Positions 46,644 through 53,923 are shown, numbered from the stretch's first letter. The stretch: DNA of 64,000 nucleotides from Candidatus Amulumruptor caecigallinarius (GCA_023665605.1 JAMPDP010000005.1:31887-95886), one strand, 5' to 3'. Notes: generated by a model from the sequence alone, not told the origin. Made by a program: numbers and translations.

Positions 46644-47261
46644 TTATTCCCACTTGATGGGGATGTTGCGGAAGGTGAAACCGTCTTCCGGGAAGCGAGT
46701 GGATTCGTTAGGTTTCATTATTATGATTTTAGCGTATTGAGGCGCATTCTCTGCCTTCATCTTTATAGACATACGAACAGGAACATCGGGATGGAGTTCT
46801 GTACCCGATGGAAGTTGGGCCTCTCCAATAGTTGACTCAAAGGGTAAGGCACTGTGTGCATATCCCTGCTCATCTGTCATGGAAGCTAATGGCATAGTAG
46901 GTGATATGGGGAAGTTGCCCTTATTCAGGACTGAGATAATGAACGTAAGTTCTCCAGTTTCTTTGTTGCCTGTAGCTTCAATGAGGCGATAGTTGATATT
47001 TCGCTTTGATGTATCTTCAGCGATGGTTGGCTGGAGGCTGATGGCATGCTTGAGTGCGAGGTTTTGTGCTGTGACCTCGTTGACCTTGCCTTCAAGCGAT
47101 GCTATAGTTGACCGGAGGGCTATAACTGATGATTGGAGGGTGGTAAGTTGCGTGGTCAACGAGTCAACCTTTGCGGAGAGGGTATCTGCAGGTGCTGACT
47201 GAGCCTTGGCAACCGAGACGCAAAACAGGCTGATGGTAAGGATAATTAGAAATCTCTTCAT
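46644..47261 (-). CDS. exported coiled-coil protein with Ig-like C-terminal domain
   Basis: 205 residues. Signal peptide MKRFLIILTISLFCVSVAKA with cleavage near AKAQS. Residues 28-70 are a heptad-rich coiled coil (TLSAKVDSLTTQLTTLQSSV, ALRSTIASLEGKVNEVTAQN). Residues 90-205 are beta-rich, resembling an Ig-like/DUF4352-type domain (ELTFIISVLNKGNFPISPTM, SGTELHPDVPVRMSIKM). First gene inside the element at its left end. I do not recognise a named family; it may be an envelope or cargo protein. Confidence 0.7.
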   Translation of the reverse strand: MKRFLIILTISLFCVSVAKAQSAPADTLSAKVDSLTTQLTTLQSSVIALRSTIASLEGKVNEVTAQNLALKHAISLQPTIAEDTSKRNINYRLIEATGNKETGELTFIISVLNKGNFPISPTMPLASMTDEQGYAHSALPFESTIGEAQLPSGTELHPDVPVRMSIKMKAENAPQYAKIIIMKPNESTRFPEDGFTFRNIPIKWE

Positions 47262-47309
47262 GGGTAGATAATGGTGATTGGTGAATAGATGCTTGAGGCG
47301 CGTTCTTGG

Positions 47310-47897
47310 CTACTCGAAGATGAACTTTTCCAACGGAGTCAGCGAGTCAGTGTTAAGTTTGCCGAATTCGTTTTTTGAGAATGATATGCCCTTCGATGCT
47401 TGAAGAATGACTTTAGTGACTTTCTTAAAATTCCCATTGACAACGAAGTGTCCGATTACAGAGTCGGGATTTTCCTTGTCAATTAATACAATGCACTTAT
47501 CAGGGACATCTATGCCAAACAAATTAATGCTGACGATGCCGGTTGCGATATAAGCCTCAGGGGCCTTCCAATCAGTACACTTGACGCGTATTGAGTCCTT
47601 GAGTGCCGGGGCTTTAACCTTAGCCTTTTCAAGGGTTGTGCGTGAGAATACGGAAGTCCGGCCTTGAACTATGTCCTCTTCCACTATTTGGCGAGCAGCA
47701 AGCAGCCGGATTGCATCATACATGAAAGGTGGAACAGGCTGCTCGTATATCTCGATGGACTCTTTGTTGAGAGTGGCTCCCTGTTTGGAGGCTAACGTAG
47801 AAATGTACTTCTCGGCGGTGGCGCGGGCTTGCCGCTCGCCGGAATTGCAACTCGTCAGGGAAAAGATAAGAAATGCGATTATGAAGATGTGTTTCAT
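47310..47897 (-). CDS. lipoprotein of unknown function
   Basis: 195 residues with a lipoprotein signal peptide (MKHIFIIAFLIFSLTSCNSG, Cys 17). The mature part has an N-terminal helix and a mixed alpha/beta body (VRVKCTDW-like strands, GIDVPDKCIVLIDKENPDSV). No domain is recognised. It lies 48 nt upstream of the coiled-coil exported protein on the same strand, and the two probably form an operon that is cargo or entry-exclusion-like in position. Confidence 0.7.
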   Translation of the reverse strand: MKHIFIIAFLIFSLTSCNSGERQARATAEKYISTLASKQGATLNKESIEIYEQPVPPFMYDAIRLLAARQIVEEDIVQGRTSVFSRTTLEKAKVKAPALKDSIRVKCTDWKAPEAYIATGIVSINLFGIDVPDKCIVLIDKENPDSVIGHFVVNGNFKKVTKVILQASKGISFSKNEFGKLNTDSLTPLEKFIFE

Positions 47898-47954
47898 TAA
47901 TGGGATGAACGATATGCAGGGTTTTATTGATGGGTGGTGTGAATGAGGAGAGCA

Positions 47955-48341
47955 CTACTCCGGCTTTGGAACTCCGCGCTCATAAAGGGTGATTATGCGT
48001 TCTTTGTCTTTGAGCTGAGATTTGAGCTGAGCTATTTGGTCACGCAGGTCTGCTTCTATTGTACATTGACCATCCGGAGCATTGTGTTCAATCTTTCCTG
48101 TTTCAACATAATCGCGCCCCGCCTCGCGTATAGCAATGGGTTCCTCGTCAAAAAAGTAGGACACCGGACGATGGAAAAATCTTGCGGCGGCAACAAGAGT
48201 ACTGATTTTAACGTCTGCACCTTGCAATAGACCGTCAAGAGTCGGTCTGGTAAAACCGCATTGCTTGGCCATTTCGCGCTTGGAATATTTGCTTGACTCA
48301 AACAAATCATTGAGTTTGGAATAATTAAAAGAATATGCCAT
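47955..48341 (-). CDS. XRE-type repressor with C-terminal coiled coil
   Basis: 128 residues from the ATG at 48341 (MAYSFNYSKLNDL). The N-terminal helix-turn-helix reads YSKREMAKQCGFTRPTLDGLLQGADVKISTLVAAARFF, a Cro/CI-type domain. Residues 95-120 (RDLRDQIAQLKSQLKDKERI region) form a coiled coil for dimerisation. It is divergent from the small gene at 48441 across a 99-nt gap with repeated AATTAT words, suggesting autoregulation and control of the rightward genes. Bacteroides elements often carry such a repressor next to excision or replication functions. Confidence 0.8.
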   Translation of the reverse strand: MAYSFNYSKLNDLFESSKYSKREMAKQCGFTRPTLDGLLQGADVKISTLVAAARFFHRPVSYFFDEEPIAIREAGRDYVETGKIEHNAPDGQCTIEADLRDQIAQLKSQLKDKERIITLYERGVPKPE

Positions 48342-48440
48342 AATTAACAATATTTAACTACCAATTATAGTAAAGCAATTATGCCGTTAGGGATATTTAT
48401 TTTACCTTTGTGCTACTAAGTTAATAATAATAATCATAAC
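48342..48440. promoter_or_regulatory. divergent control region of the element
   Basis: It contains TACCTTTG at 48403-48410 (plus-strand -7 box for the small gene at 48441) and three near copies of an AATTAT word (ATAATTAAC, CAATTATAG, CAATTATG) plus TTAACAATATTTAACTA. These are plausible operator half-sites for the XRE protein. Confidence 0.5.
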
Positions 48441-48629
48441 ATGACAAAACGAAGAGTAATCTTAGAGGCACTTGGGCCCATGAAGGTGGGAGACAAGGCT
48501 GAGTTTCCTATCAGTCAGATTGCGAGTGTGAGGACTGCGGCATCGGAGATGGGCATAGTCAATAACCGCAAGTATGCCACCGTGACCCACAAGCGCGAGG
48601 GGGTGATAGCCGTGCACCGCACGGCATGA
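48441..48629 (+). CDS. small conserved-type protein, unknown
   Basis: 62 residues, basic, no membrane segment (MTKRRVILEALGPMKVGDKA, then SVRTAASEMGIVNNRKYATV). The pattern of a strand, an alpha-helix with SVRTAASEMG and a final strand resembles small DNA-binding proteins of Bacteroidetes elements, but I do not recognise a family. First gene to the right of the divergent control region; its stop overlaps the longer form of the next frame. Confidence 0.6.
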   Translation: MTKRRVILEALGPMKVGDKAEFPISQIASVRTAASEMGIVNNRKYATVTHKREGVIAVHRTA

Positions 48630-48682
48630 CCCGGAGCTATGCAATAAACCCACTAATCAATCATCTACATAACATCCCGACC

Positions 48683-48877
48683 ATGAACCCAATGATACCA
48701 AGCATACCGTCACTGGCCAAGTATTCACTCAAGGAGACACGTGAGCTCCTCGGCGTGTCACGCACCACGCTGCAACGCTGGGAGGAGCGTGGAATAATCC
48801 GGCGAAGCGGCGTTAGGCAGTGCAACGGACGGCCATTCTTCTACGGCAAGGAGATACTCCGGGTGCTTAAAAGCTGA
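48683..48877 (+). CDS. small helix-turn-helix protein (MerR/excisionase-like)
   Basis: 64 residues from the ATG at 48683. SLKETRELLGVSRTTLQRWEERGIIR is a typical MerR/HTH_17 helix-turn-helix, followed by RPFFYGKEILRVLKS, as in excisionase-type DNA-binding proteins. Small proteins like this act as recombination directionality factors or activators in Bacteroides elements. An upstream ATG at 48626 is possible but overlaps the previous gene. Confidence 0.7.
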   Translation: MNPMIPSIPSLAKYSLKETRELLGVSRTTLQRWEERGIIRRSGVRQCNGRPFFYGKEILRVLKS

Positions 48878-48968
48878 TGCATCACGGGGTTATTCGCCCT
48901 GCCCATAAGCAAACGTAGACTTCATACTAACACGACATTTCATACTAACATCAATTACGGTCATCATC

Positions 48969-49211
48969 ATGGCTTATCATAATCTCTCACTCACGGTGCC
49001 CCAAGTGGAGGAGGACCGACTTTACAGACAATCACAAGTGTGCAAGCTGCTGGGGATGCACGGGAAGCCCATCGGGCGGAAGTCGCTTTGGGTATACCGC
49101 CGCAAAGGACTCATCAGAGAGGAGGAACAGCGAGAAGGGTTGGAGCTGCGGTTCCGTGGCCGCGAGATAGTGCTCTGCTGGGAACGCTGCATGAAGCTGC
49201 GCCTTTGGTGA
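48969..49211 (+). CDS. small helix-turn-helix DNA-binding protein
   Basis: 80 residues. YRQSQVCKLLGMHGKPIGRK then SLWVYRRKGLI form an HTH_17-like motif with an insertion between helices; the end LRFRGREIVLCWERC is similar in pattern to the preceding protein (RPFFYGKEILRVL). So the two small proteins are likely distant paralogues. It lies 270 nt upstream of the rep gene and may regulate replication or excision. Confidence 0.6.
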   Translation: MAYHNLSLTVPQVEEDRLYRQSQVCKLLGMHGKPIGRKSLWVYRRKGLIREEEQREGLELRFRGREIVLCWERCMKLRLW

Positions 49212-49249
49212 ACGACATGAAGCCTCTTTTTCCCTTTTGTGTGTTCTCT

Positions 49250-49340
49250 GTGACCTTCTCGCACACGCGCGCACACGCGTATGCGCGTTGCTTGATAATA
49301 TAGCTTATATTGTTATATATATTGACGGTTGCGCATAAGC
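49250..49340. other. alternating purine-pyrimidine and AT-rich tract, likely part of the origin
   Basis: CACACGCGCGCACACGCGTATGCGCG-type alternating sequence (about 49258-49287) is followed by an AT-rich run with TATAGCTTATATTGTTATAT (from 49300). Together with the iterons 85 nt further on, this looks like an origin with an AT-rich melting segment. Confidence 0.45.
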
Positions 49341-49372
49341 ACGGTGATGCTCAGTGGGTTAGATGGGGTGTT

Positions 49373-49477
49373 TCCCCACAAATTGGGACTACATTCCCCA
49401 CAAATTGGGACTCAAAATCACTACTTAATCCCCACAAATTGGGACTCAAATAGAGGCAATCCCCACAAATTGGGACT
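49373..49477 (+). repeat. four iterons (replication origin / rep operator)
   Basis: Four exact copies of TCCCCACAAATTGGGACT start at 49373, 49395, 49429 and 49460. Start-to-start distances are 22, 34 and 31 bp. Each copy contains the inverted CCCA...TGGG. They end 8 nt before the rep ATG, so the initiator can bind them for origin opening and to repress its own synthesis, as in Rep_3 iteron plasmids. Confidence 0.9.
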
Positions 49478-49485
49478 ATAGTTCA

Positions 49486-50703
49486 ATGGACGACAAGAAA
49501 CCTTCTCAGAAAGACGAGAACAAGCTCCAGCGACACGTCAACGTGCCGTTCAAGGTTTCATGGTCACGTCAAACAGACATGAGCATTCATGAGCAACGTT
49601 TGTTGCTGCGCATTATGGAATACTGTCAGGCTCAACTCAATGGGATAGAGATTTCAGATGACAAGCACAAGGTAGAGTTCTTCCGTAAGACGGTGGAGAT
49701 CACTCTCCCGATAAGGGATGTGTTTATGAAAAGGGTGACTCATGAGGAAGCCCGGCTAAATCTTGAGTCAATGGCTATGAGGCGGTTTGAGTATATTGAT
49801 AACGAGAAGTGGTGGAGTTGCGGTTACATTGAGCATCCTGAATTGAATGTAGGGAAAAACACCATGAGTTTCGGCGTATACCAGCGGCTATGGGAGATTA
49901 TCCGTGACTATGCTGAGGGCTTTCACAAGGTGGAGCTTCAGAAAGCCCTCGACCTGCCCACGCCGTATGCCATAAGGTTTTATCTGCTAATGAGCGAGAA
50001 CAGGAGTAAGAAAATCACGATGACCGTGGAGGTGATGAAGGCGTGGCTCGGCATCCCGGAGGATAAGTACAAGGACAAGAATGGCAACCACAGGATTGAC
50101 CATTTGGAGGAGCGGGTAATCAAGCCGTCGAAGAAGTCGCTTGATGAGAGCTGCCCGTGGACGTTCACGTATGAGAAAGTGCGTGAGAACCCGCGCAATG
50201 GGCGTAGCCGGGTGACGGGGTTTGCGTTCTACCCTGTGTTTAAGGCTGCGAATGAAGACCCGGAGCTTGCCAGGAAGCGGCTTATCGCCGAAATCCAGCC
50301 GTCGTTTCTGCTCGACCCGATGGTGTATGACTACCTGAAGCGGGAGTTTGACATGAGCGGGGCATTCATGAACCCACGCAAGGAGAAGATCAAGCAGTGG
50401 CAGGACTTGGAGGGTGACCCGCTGATGTGGCTGTCGCAGCGGCGGCGTCAGGCCTCGGAGGCGCGGGTTGGTCCGGCGCACTACATCTTCGGGGCCATAT
50501 GCAAGCGCATCGATGAACTACTCGGCAGGGAAAAGGAGGCACCGGCAGAGGAAGCTGCACCGCCAGCGGGAGCCATGCCGGGTGCGACCGGCCGGGCAGA
50601 CATAGGCCCGGAGGAGCCGATAGACATCAACACTCAGATAGCCCAAAAGCGGCAGATAGAGGACATGACCAACGGACTCGCCGACTTGTTCTCGGCGTTT
50701 TAA
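49486..50703 (+). CDS. Rep_3-family replication initiator protein
   Basis: 405 residues. After a charged N-terminus the first winged-helix domain of Rep_3/RepB initiators is seen: KVSWSRQTDMSIHEQRLLLR, then ITLPIRDVFMKRVTHEEA and FGVYQRLWEIIRDY. The second winged helix has LPTPYAIRFYLLMSENRSKK and FTYEKVRENPRNGRSRVTGF. The C-terminal 80 residues are Ala/Glu-rich and probably disordered. The start is fixed by the iteron array ending immediately upstream. Such a protein in a tRNA-integrated element indicates an autonomous theta-replication stage or a plasmid ancestor. Confidence 0.9.
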   Translation: MDDKKPSQKDENKLQRHVNVPFKVSWSRQTDMSIHEQRLLLRIMEYCQAQLNGIEISDDKHKVEFFRKTVEITLPIRDVFMKRVTHEEARLNLESMAMRRFEYIDNEKWWSCGYIEHPELNVGKNTMSFGVYQRLWEIIRDYAEGFHKVELQKALDLPTPYAIRFYLLMSENRSKKITMTVEVMKAWLGIPEDKYKDKNGNHRIDHLEERVIKPSKKSLDESCPWTFTYEKVRENPRNGRSRVTGFAFYPVFKAANEDPELARKRLIAEIQPSFLLDPMVYDYLKREFDMSGAFMNPRKEKIKQWQDLEGDPLMWLSQRRRQASEARVGPAHYIFGAICKRIDELLGREKEAPAEEAAPPAGAMPGATGRADIGPEEPIDINTQIAQKRQIEDMTNGLADLFSAF

Positions 50704-50809
50704 CCCGAAAACGCCTCTAAAATTAACAGAAGCGCGCCAAATTTCAATGCCAACCGTCAAGATAGAGACTTCCTCAATACGACATAAAACAACGCTTAAA
50801 ATCAAAAAT

Positions 50810-51022
50810 ATGGAGAATAATCAGAAATGGCCGACTTGCGCCAACATCAATTCGGCTTATCGGGAGGCTGACCTCCGTGCCCTAAGCGAGGCGCAAGCCA
50901 TCGAGGCGAGCACTCGGAGGGTTCATCTGCGTGTTGACCGCCGGACAATCATCGTCACCACGCCGGAGCATGCAGAGCGGTTGAGAGTGAGGTATACAGA
51001 AATGCTTGCGCGGGAGCAATGA
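50810..51022 (+). CDS. small protein downstream of rep, unknown
   Basis: 70 residues from the ATG at 50810 (MENNQKWPTCANINSAYREA); a longer form from 50747 is possible. Basic, with RRVHLRVDRRTIIVTTPEHA. No domain recognised. It follows rep on the same strand by about 106 nt. Confidence 0.5.
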   Translation: MENNQKWPTCANINSAYREADLRALSEAQAIEASTRRVHLRVDRRTIIVTTPEHAERLRVRYTEMLAREQ

Positions 51023-51086
51023 CGGCTTCAAGGGAAGAGGCAATCACCCTGCTCCCTATCGTTGTGACGAACAAAGTTACATGGAT

Positions 51087-51117
51087 TTTGGTTTTAGTAT
51101 CAGAAGTGGTATCTTTG
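51087..51117 (+). promoter_or_regulatory. promoter of hicAB-like operon
   Basis: TTTG (51087-51090), a 19-nt spacer and TATCTTTG (51110-51117) match the Bacteroidetes promoter consensus, about 58 nt before the toxin ATG. Confidence 0.65.
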
Positions 51118-51174
51118 CAGCGATGAAGCCACCGAGGAATCGCGTGTTGATTTAATAAATTCTATTTCATCTTT

Positions 51175-51453
51175 ATGAGCACCAAAGACAAGCTGATAGA
51201 GAGACTCCTGTCTCAACCCAAGGATTTCAAATACGCAGAAGTTGTCAGAATATTCAAAATCTTTGGCTTCACGGAATATAGCAAAGGAAGCACATCCGGG
51301 TCAAGAGTCCAGTTCTATAGAAATGACAATCAAAGCTACATCATGCATAAGCCCCACCCTTCAACAATCATAAAGGAGAAAGCACTTGAGCAACTTGTGA
51401 AATACATTAGAGAACAAAAACTGATTGAAGAATATCAAAAAGAAAGACGTTGA
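51175..51453 (+). CDS. hicA: HicA-family toxin
   Basis: 92-residue basic protein with the HicA fold (dsRBD-like, mRNA interferase): LLSQPKDFKYAEVVRIFKIF, GFTEYSKGSTSGSRVQFYR, MHKPHPSTIIKEKALEQLVKYI. The SGSRVxF and LHKPHP-like motifs are those of the Bacteroidetes HicA group, in which the histidine of the classical GSHH motif is replaced and the HKPHP histidines may serve instead. Its stop is followed by the antitoxin ATG after 1 nt. Confidence 0.85.
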   Translation: MSTKDKLIERLLSQPKDFKYAEVVRIFKIFGFTEYSKGSTSGSRVQFYRNDNQSYIMHKPHPSTIIKEKALEQLVKYIREQKLIEEYQKERR

Positions 51454-51454
51454 C

Positions 51455-51808
51455 ATGGGAACACTCAAATATAAAGGCTACGTTGGCAGCGTAGAGTTCA
51501 GCGAGGAGGATGGCTGCCTTTACGGCAAAGTCCTCGGGATGGGTGGCAACTGCATCACTTATGAGGGGCAGAGCGTGGAGGAACTGCGCTCTGACTTCAA
51601 GGGGGCGGTAGACTTCTATCTTGACTGCTGCCGGGAAAGAGGCGTGGAGCCCAAGAAGTCATACAGCGGGAGGCTTGTTCTGAGGATGTCCTCCGACTTT
51701 CATGGGCAAGTGGCGGATGCGGCCCGATCGGCTGGCACCACCATCAATGAGTTTATCAACCGTGCGCTACAGAATGAGATGTCACATCATTCTGCGTTCT
51801 CAAGCTGA
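51455..51808 (+). CDS. hicB: HicB-family antitoxin
   Basis: 117 residues from the ATG at 51455 (MGTLKYKGYVGSVEFSEEDG). N-terminal partial RNase-H-like HicB domain (LYGKVLGMGGNCITYEGQSV, DFKGAVDFYLDCC), C-terminal ribbon-helix-helix DNA-binding segment (RLVLRMSSDFHGQVADAARS and INEFINRALQNEM). It neutralises HicA and represses the operon. Confidence 0.88.
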   Translation: MGTLKYKGYVGSVEFSEEDGCLYGKVLGMGGNCITYEGQSVEELRSDFKGAVDFYLDCCRERGVEPKKSYSGRLVLRMSSDFHGQVADAARSAGTTINEFINRALQNEMSHHSAFSS

Positions 51809-51825
51809 GTAAAATTGTGACCGCG

Positions 51826-52146
51826 ATGGCGACCACCGATTACGTAATGCTGGAGTTGAGAAATCTTGCCTTGCGGATGTCCGGCACTTCGCCGGTGAAG
51901 GTGTATTTGTACGGCTCCCGCTCTCGGCAAGACTCAAGGGAGGACTCCGACTGTGATGTGCTGGTCATAACAAGTGACCAACTCCCGGATGGGCGCTCGT
52001 TTGAGCGCTATGCCTTTCCGTTTGCCGAACTTGGATGGAGGTTGGGAGAAGAGATTATCCCCCTGCTATATACCGAGAGTGAATGGGAAGCAGAGAGAGG
52101 CACCGTTTTTTATCACAATGTAACCACTGATGCCATAGCTCTTTAG
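51826..52146 (+). CDS. MNT-type minimal nucleotidyltransferase
   Basis: 106 residues from ATG 51826 (MATTDYVMLELRNLALRM). Polymerase-beta-type nucleotidyltransferase with VYLYGSRSRQDSREDSDCDVLVI: GSRxR and DxD catalytic motifs are intact. MNT proteins usually pair with a HEPN toxin, which they AMPylate. No HEPN gene is adjacent, so it is an orphan here. It starts 17 nt after hicB and may be co-transcribed. Confidence 0.78.
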   Translation: MATTDYVMLELRNLALRMSGTSPVKVYLYGSRSRQDSREDSDCDVLVITSDQLPDGRSFERYAFPFAELGWRLGEEIIPLLYTESEWEAERGTVFYHNVTTDAIAL

Positions 52147-52157
52147 CGGCTGCGTTG

Positions 52158-52433
52158 CTACTTGTCGTCGTAATGCCCTTCTATCTCCACAATAAGGATA
52201 CTTACCACATCGTCATAGATGTCGTAAATCATGCGGTCGTTCTTTGTGATATGGCGTGACCATGTGATGTCTCCCCGGCCAACAAGCGGCTCAGGGTGGC
52301 CGGTGCCGGTTCTGGGATGCTCTCCCAGTTCCTTCAACAAACTTTTAAACTTGGTGAAAGCAATCGGGTTTGACTTCTTCCATTTCCTGAGCACCTTCTC
52401 TGTTTGCTTGGAATAGTCGATTGAGTAACTCAT
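52158..52433 (-). CDS. yoeB: YoeB-family toxin (RelE superfamily ribonuclease)
   Basis: 91 residues. Ribosome-dependent mRNA endonuclease: KQTEKVLRKWKKSNPIAFTKF, GTGHPEPLVGRGDITWSRHI (family GxPExL...WSRxI) and DRMIYDIYDDVVSILIVEIE, GHYDDK with a C-terminal histidine. Overlaps the antitoxin stop by 4 nt. Confidence 0.9.
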   Translation of the reverse strand: MSYSIDYSKQTEKVLRKWKKSNPIAFTKFKSLLKELGEHPRTGTGHPEPLVGRGDITWSRHITKNDRMIYDIYDDVVSILIVEIEGHYDDK

Positions 52434-52681
52434 AACTCATCCATCCATTTAATGGCTGCCTCGGCATTTTCGAAATGCAGAGTCTTGCCATCCTTGTAAT
52501 CCTGACGGGCCTCCTCGATGCGCTTCTGCATCTCCGGGGTTATCACAAGGTCCTCTCTGCCAAGGTTGACAAGAGCATAAATGTTGTTTTTACGGCGTAT
52601 ATATACGCGCTCTCCCCTGTCAGCGCGTGAGAATGATGCTGCAAGGTTGTTTCGATAGTCTCTTACTGAAAGTGCTTCCAT
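52430..52681 (-). CDS. yefM: YefM/Phd-family antitoxin
   Basis: 83 residues. The N-terminal DNA-binding half of Phd/YefM proteins is seen (MEALSVRDYRNNLAASFSRA, then RRKNNIYALVNLGREDLVIT). C-terminal helices bind the toxin. Upstream gene of the pair, as usual. Promoter and two TGTACA sites lie just upstream. Confidence 0.87.
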   Translation of the reverse strand: MEALSVRDYRNNLAASFSRADRGERVYIRRKNNIYALVNLGREDLVITPEMQKRIEEARQDYKDGKTLHFENAEAAIKWMDEL

Positions 52682-52708
52682 ATGGGCTGTGTCTTATAGG
52701 TTACGTTA

Positions 52709-52740
52709 CAAAGGTAACAACTATTTAATGTAACAACAAA
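52709..52740 (-). promoter_or_regulatory. promoter of yefM-yoeB
   Basis: On the minus strand TTTG (52737-52740), a 20-nt spacer and TACCTTTG (52709-52716) match the Bacteroidetes consensus, 28 nt before the antitoxin ATG. GTTAC/GTAAC half-sites surround the -7 box. Confidence 0.75.
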
Positions 52741-52744
52741 TCTG

Positions 52745-52762
52745 TGTACATTTTTGTGTACA
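52745..52762. promoter_or_regulatory. candidate YefM operator: two TGTACA cores 12 bp apart
   Basis: TGTACA occurs at 52745-52750 and 52757-52762, a start-to-start distance of 12 bp, directly upstream of the -33 box. From memory, E. coli YefM-YoeB binds two palindromes with TGTACA cores spaced 12 bp centre to centre. Confidence 0.65.
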
Positions 52763-52770
52763 CGGATTGT

Positions 52771-53001
52771 TTATATAGCATGGAGAGGCTTCCGACGGTA
52801 GCGGCGGAACAGATAGCGGGCGAGGCTGATGAAGGGGGTAAGGAGGAGGCGGATGGCATGGTAGATGAAGATGACGATGCCCCGGATTATTTGATAGAGC
52901 ACCATTAGGAGTGCCGAGAGTGAGGTGACCACTGACAGGACGATGCCGAGGAGGAGCTTGAGGGCAAGGAGGGCGAGGATGATAAGGATGACGGTAGCCA
53001 T
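52771..53001 (-). CDS. small hydrophobic membrane protein, unit 1
   Basis: 76 residues: almost entirely hydrophobic for the first 60 (ATVILIILALLALKLLLGIV, then SVVTSLSALLMVLYQIIRGI and VIFIYHAIRLLLTPFISLAR), ending in a basic tail RYLFRRYRRKPLHAI. Two or three membrane helices are likely. No family recognised. It lies 55 nt downstream (minus strand) of the structured region 53057-53415. The same arrangement recurs at 54712-54870, so this is a gene rather than a chance frame. Confidence 0.65.
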   Translation of the reverse strand: MATVILIILALLALKLLLGIVLSVVTSLSALLMVLYQIIRGIVIFIYHAIRLLLTPFISLARYLFRRYRRKPLHAI

Positions 53002-53056
53002 GGGAGTGAGAGATTAGGGTTGTGACTGTGGGGAGTGAGAGAGTTGGAGAATGAAG

Positions 53057-53415
53057 TTCTTTTCCCTATTGTGTCAATTTTGACATTGACCGGAGGGGAG
53101 GGAGTTTTTTTGCGCACAGGGACACGCCGGGAGCGGCTTGAGGGCATCAAAAGCAGAGTGTGAGAATTTTGACGCAAACGCAGTCTGTGGCAAAATTGTC
53201 AGAAAGCTTTTGATCTATCAAGCCCGGCGTATATTCGCGCATAAAAAGCTCCCTCCCCGGTGGTAATGGAAATCACGGCAATAAGTGTGTCATGCACCCC
53301 GGCTTCATCACGCAGTGCCGTGAATTTTGCCGCCTTAGCGGCCTCCGTCCTCCTGATGCGGGCGCGAGGAACGCGGGGCGACGCAGGTCGCTTGGCGTTC
53401 AGCCCGCTATCGGGG
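53057..53415 (-). ncRNA. structured non-coding element, copy 1 (nested long hairpin)
   Basis: 359-nt region without a convincing ORF. Left to right: TTCTTTTCCCT, small hairpin TGTCAATTTTGACA, outer stem 53090-53115 with 53237-53260 (GGGGAGGGAG/CTCCCTCCCC and GCGC/GCGC), middle stem ACGCCGGG..CTTGA with TCAAGCCCGGCGT, inner stem ATCAAAAGC (53146) with GCTTTTGAT (53206), innermost AATTTTG with CAAAATT. A conserved right block then follows, with AACGCGGGG and GGCGTT...CTATCGGGG. Copy 2 at 54918 shares the order and the conserved words. Strand and nature (RNA leader or DNA site) are inferred from the gene downstream on the minus strand. Confidence 0.6.
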
Positions 53416-53546
53416 ATGCTGTGGCGACATCAGAGCGGGCCGCTGCCGTAGATACTGGCTTGACAGTAGCGGAGGGGCGGTGGAGCGGCAGATGGCGCCA
53501 CGGCATCCCCGCGCGTGACAGGGCACCACCAATGGCCCGGCTGTAT

Positions 53547-53912
53547 TCAGACACCGAGGACTATTGCGGGATCGATGTTCAGCTTCTGACTGATGACGCG
53601 GGCCTGGCGGAGGGTGGGCTCGCGCTTGCCTGAGAGGTACTCGCAGATGCGAGATGTATTGATGCCTAAAAGCTTGGAGAGTGCTAACTGCGTAAGCCCC
53701 ATTTCATACATGCGTAGCTTGAGCATATCAACAAGCGAGGGTGACTCCATCGGGAAATGTTCATCCTCATAATCAGCAGCGAGATTACTGAGCAACCCCA
53801 GCTCGATAGAATTCGGGTCATCAAGAGGAGTGTCATCCTTTACAAGGGGTAGCAACTCCTCGATGCGCTGCATTGTCCAGTCATACTGGGTCTCGTTCTC
53901 AATCTTTGTCAT
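53547..53912 (-). CDS. higA: HigA-family antitoxin (HTH)
   Basis: 121 residues. The C-terminal XRE helix-turn-helix reads YEMGLTQLALSKLLGINTSR, then ICEYLSGKREPTLRQARVIS. The N-terminal half (DYEDEHFPMESPSLVDMLKL region) is the toxin-binding part seen in HigA2-type proteins. It follows the toxin gene by 11 nt, the reverse (toxin-first) order typical of higBA. Confidence 0.88.
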   Translation of the reverse strand: MTKIENETQYDWTMQRIEELLPLVKDDTPLDDPNSIELGLLSNLAADYEDEHFPMESPSLVDMLKLRMYEMGLTQLALSKLLGINTSRICEYLSGKREPTLRQARVISQKLNIDPAIVLGV

Positions 53913-53923
53913 AACGCATATGT

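Noticed and set aside
49373..49477. CRISPR array
   Set aside because: Four short 18-bp repeats with unequal 4-16 bp spacers directly before a rep gene are iterons; no cas genes are present.
53292..53633. 113-residue plus-strand frame across structured copy 1 and the end of higA
   Set aside because: It is GC-rich with no homologue recognised, runs antisense into higA and has no counterpart in copy 2.
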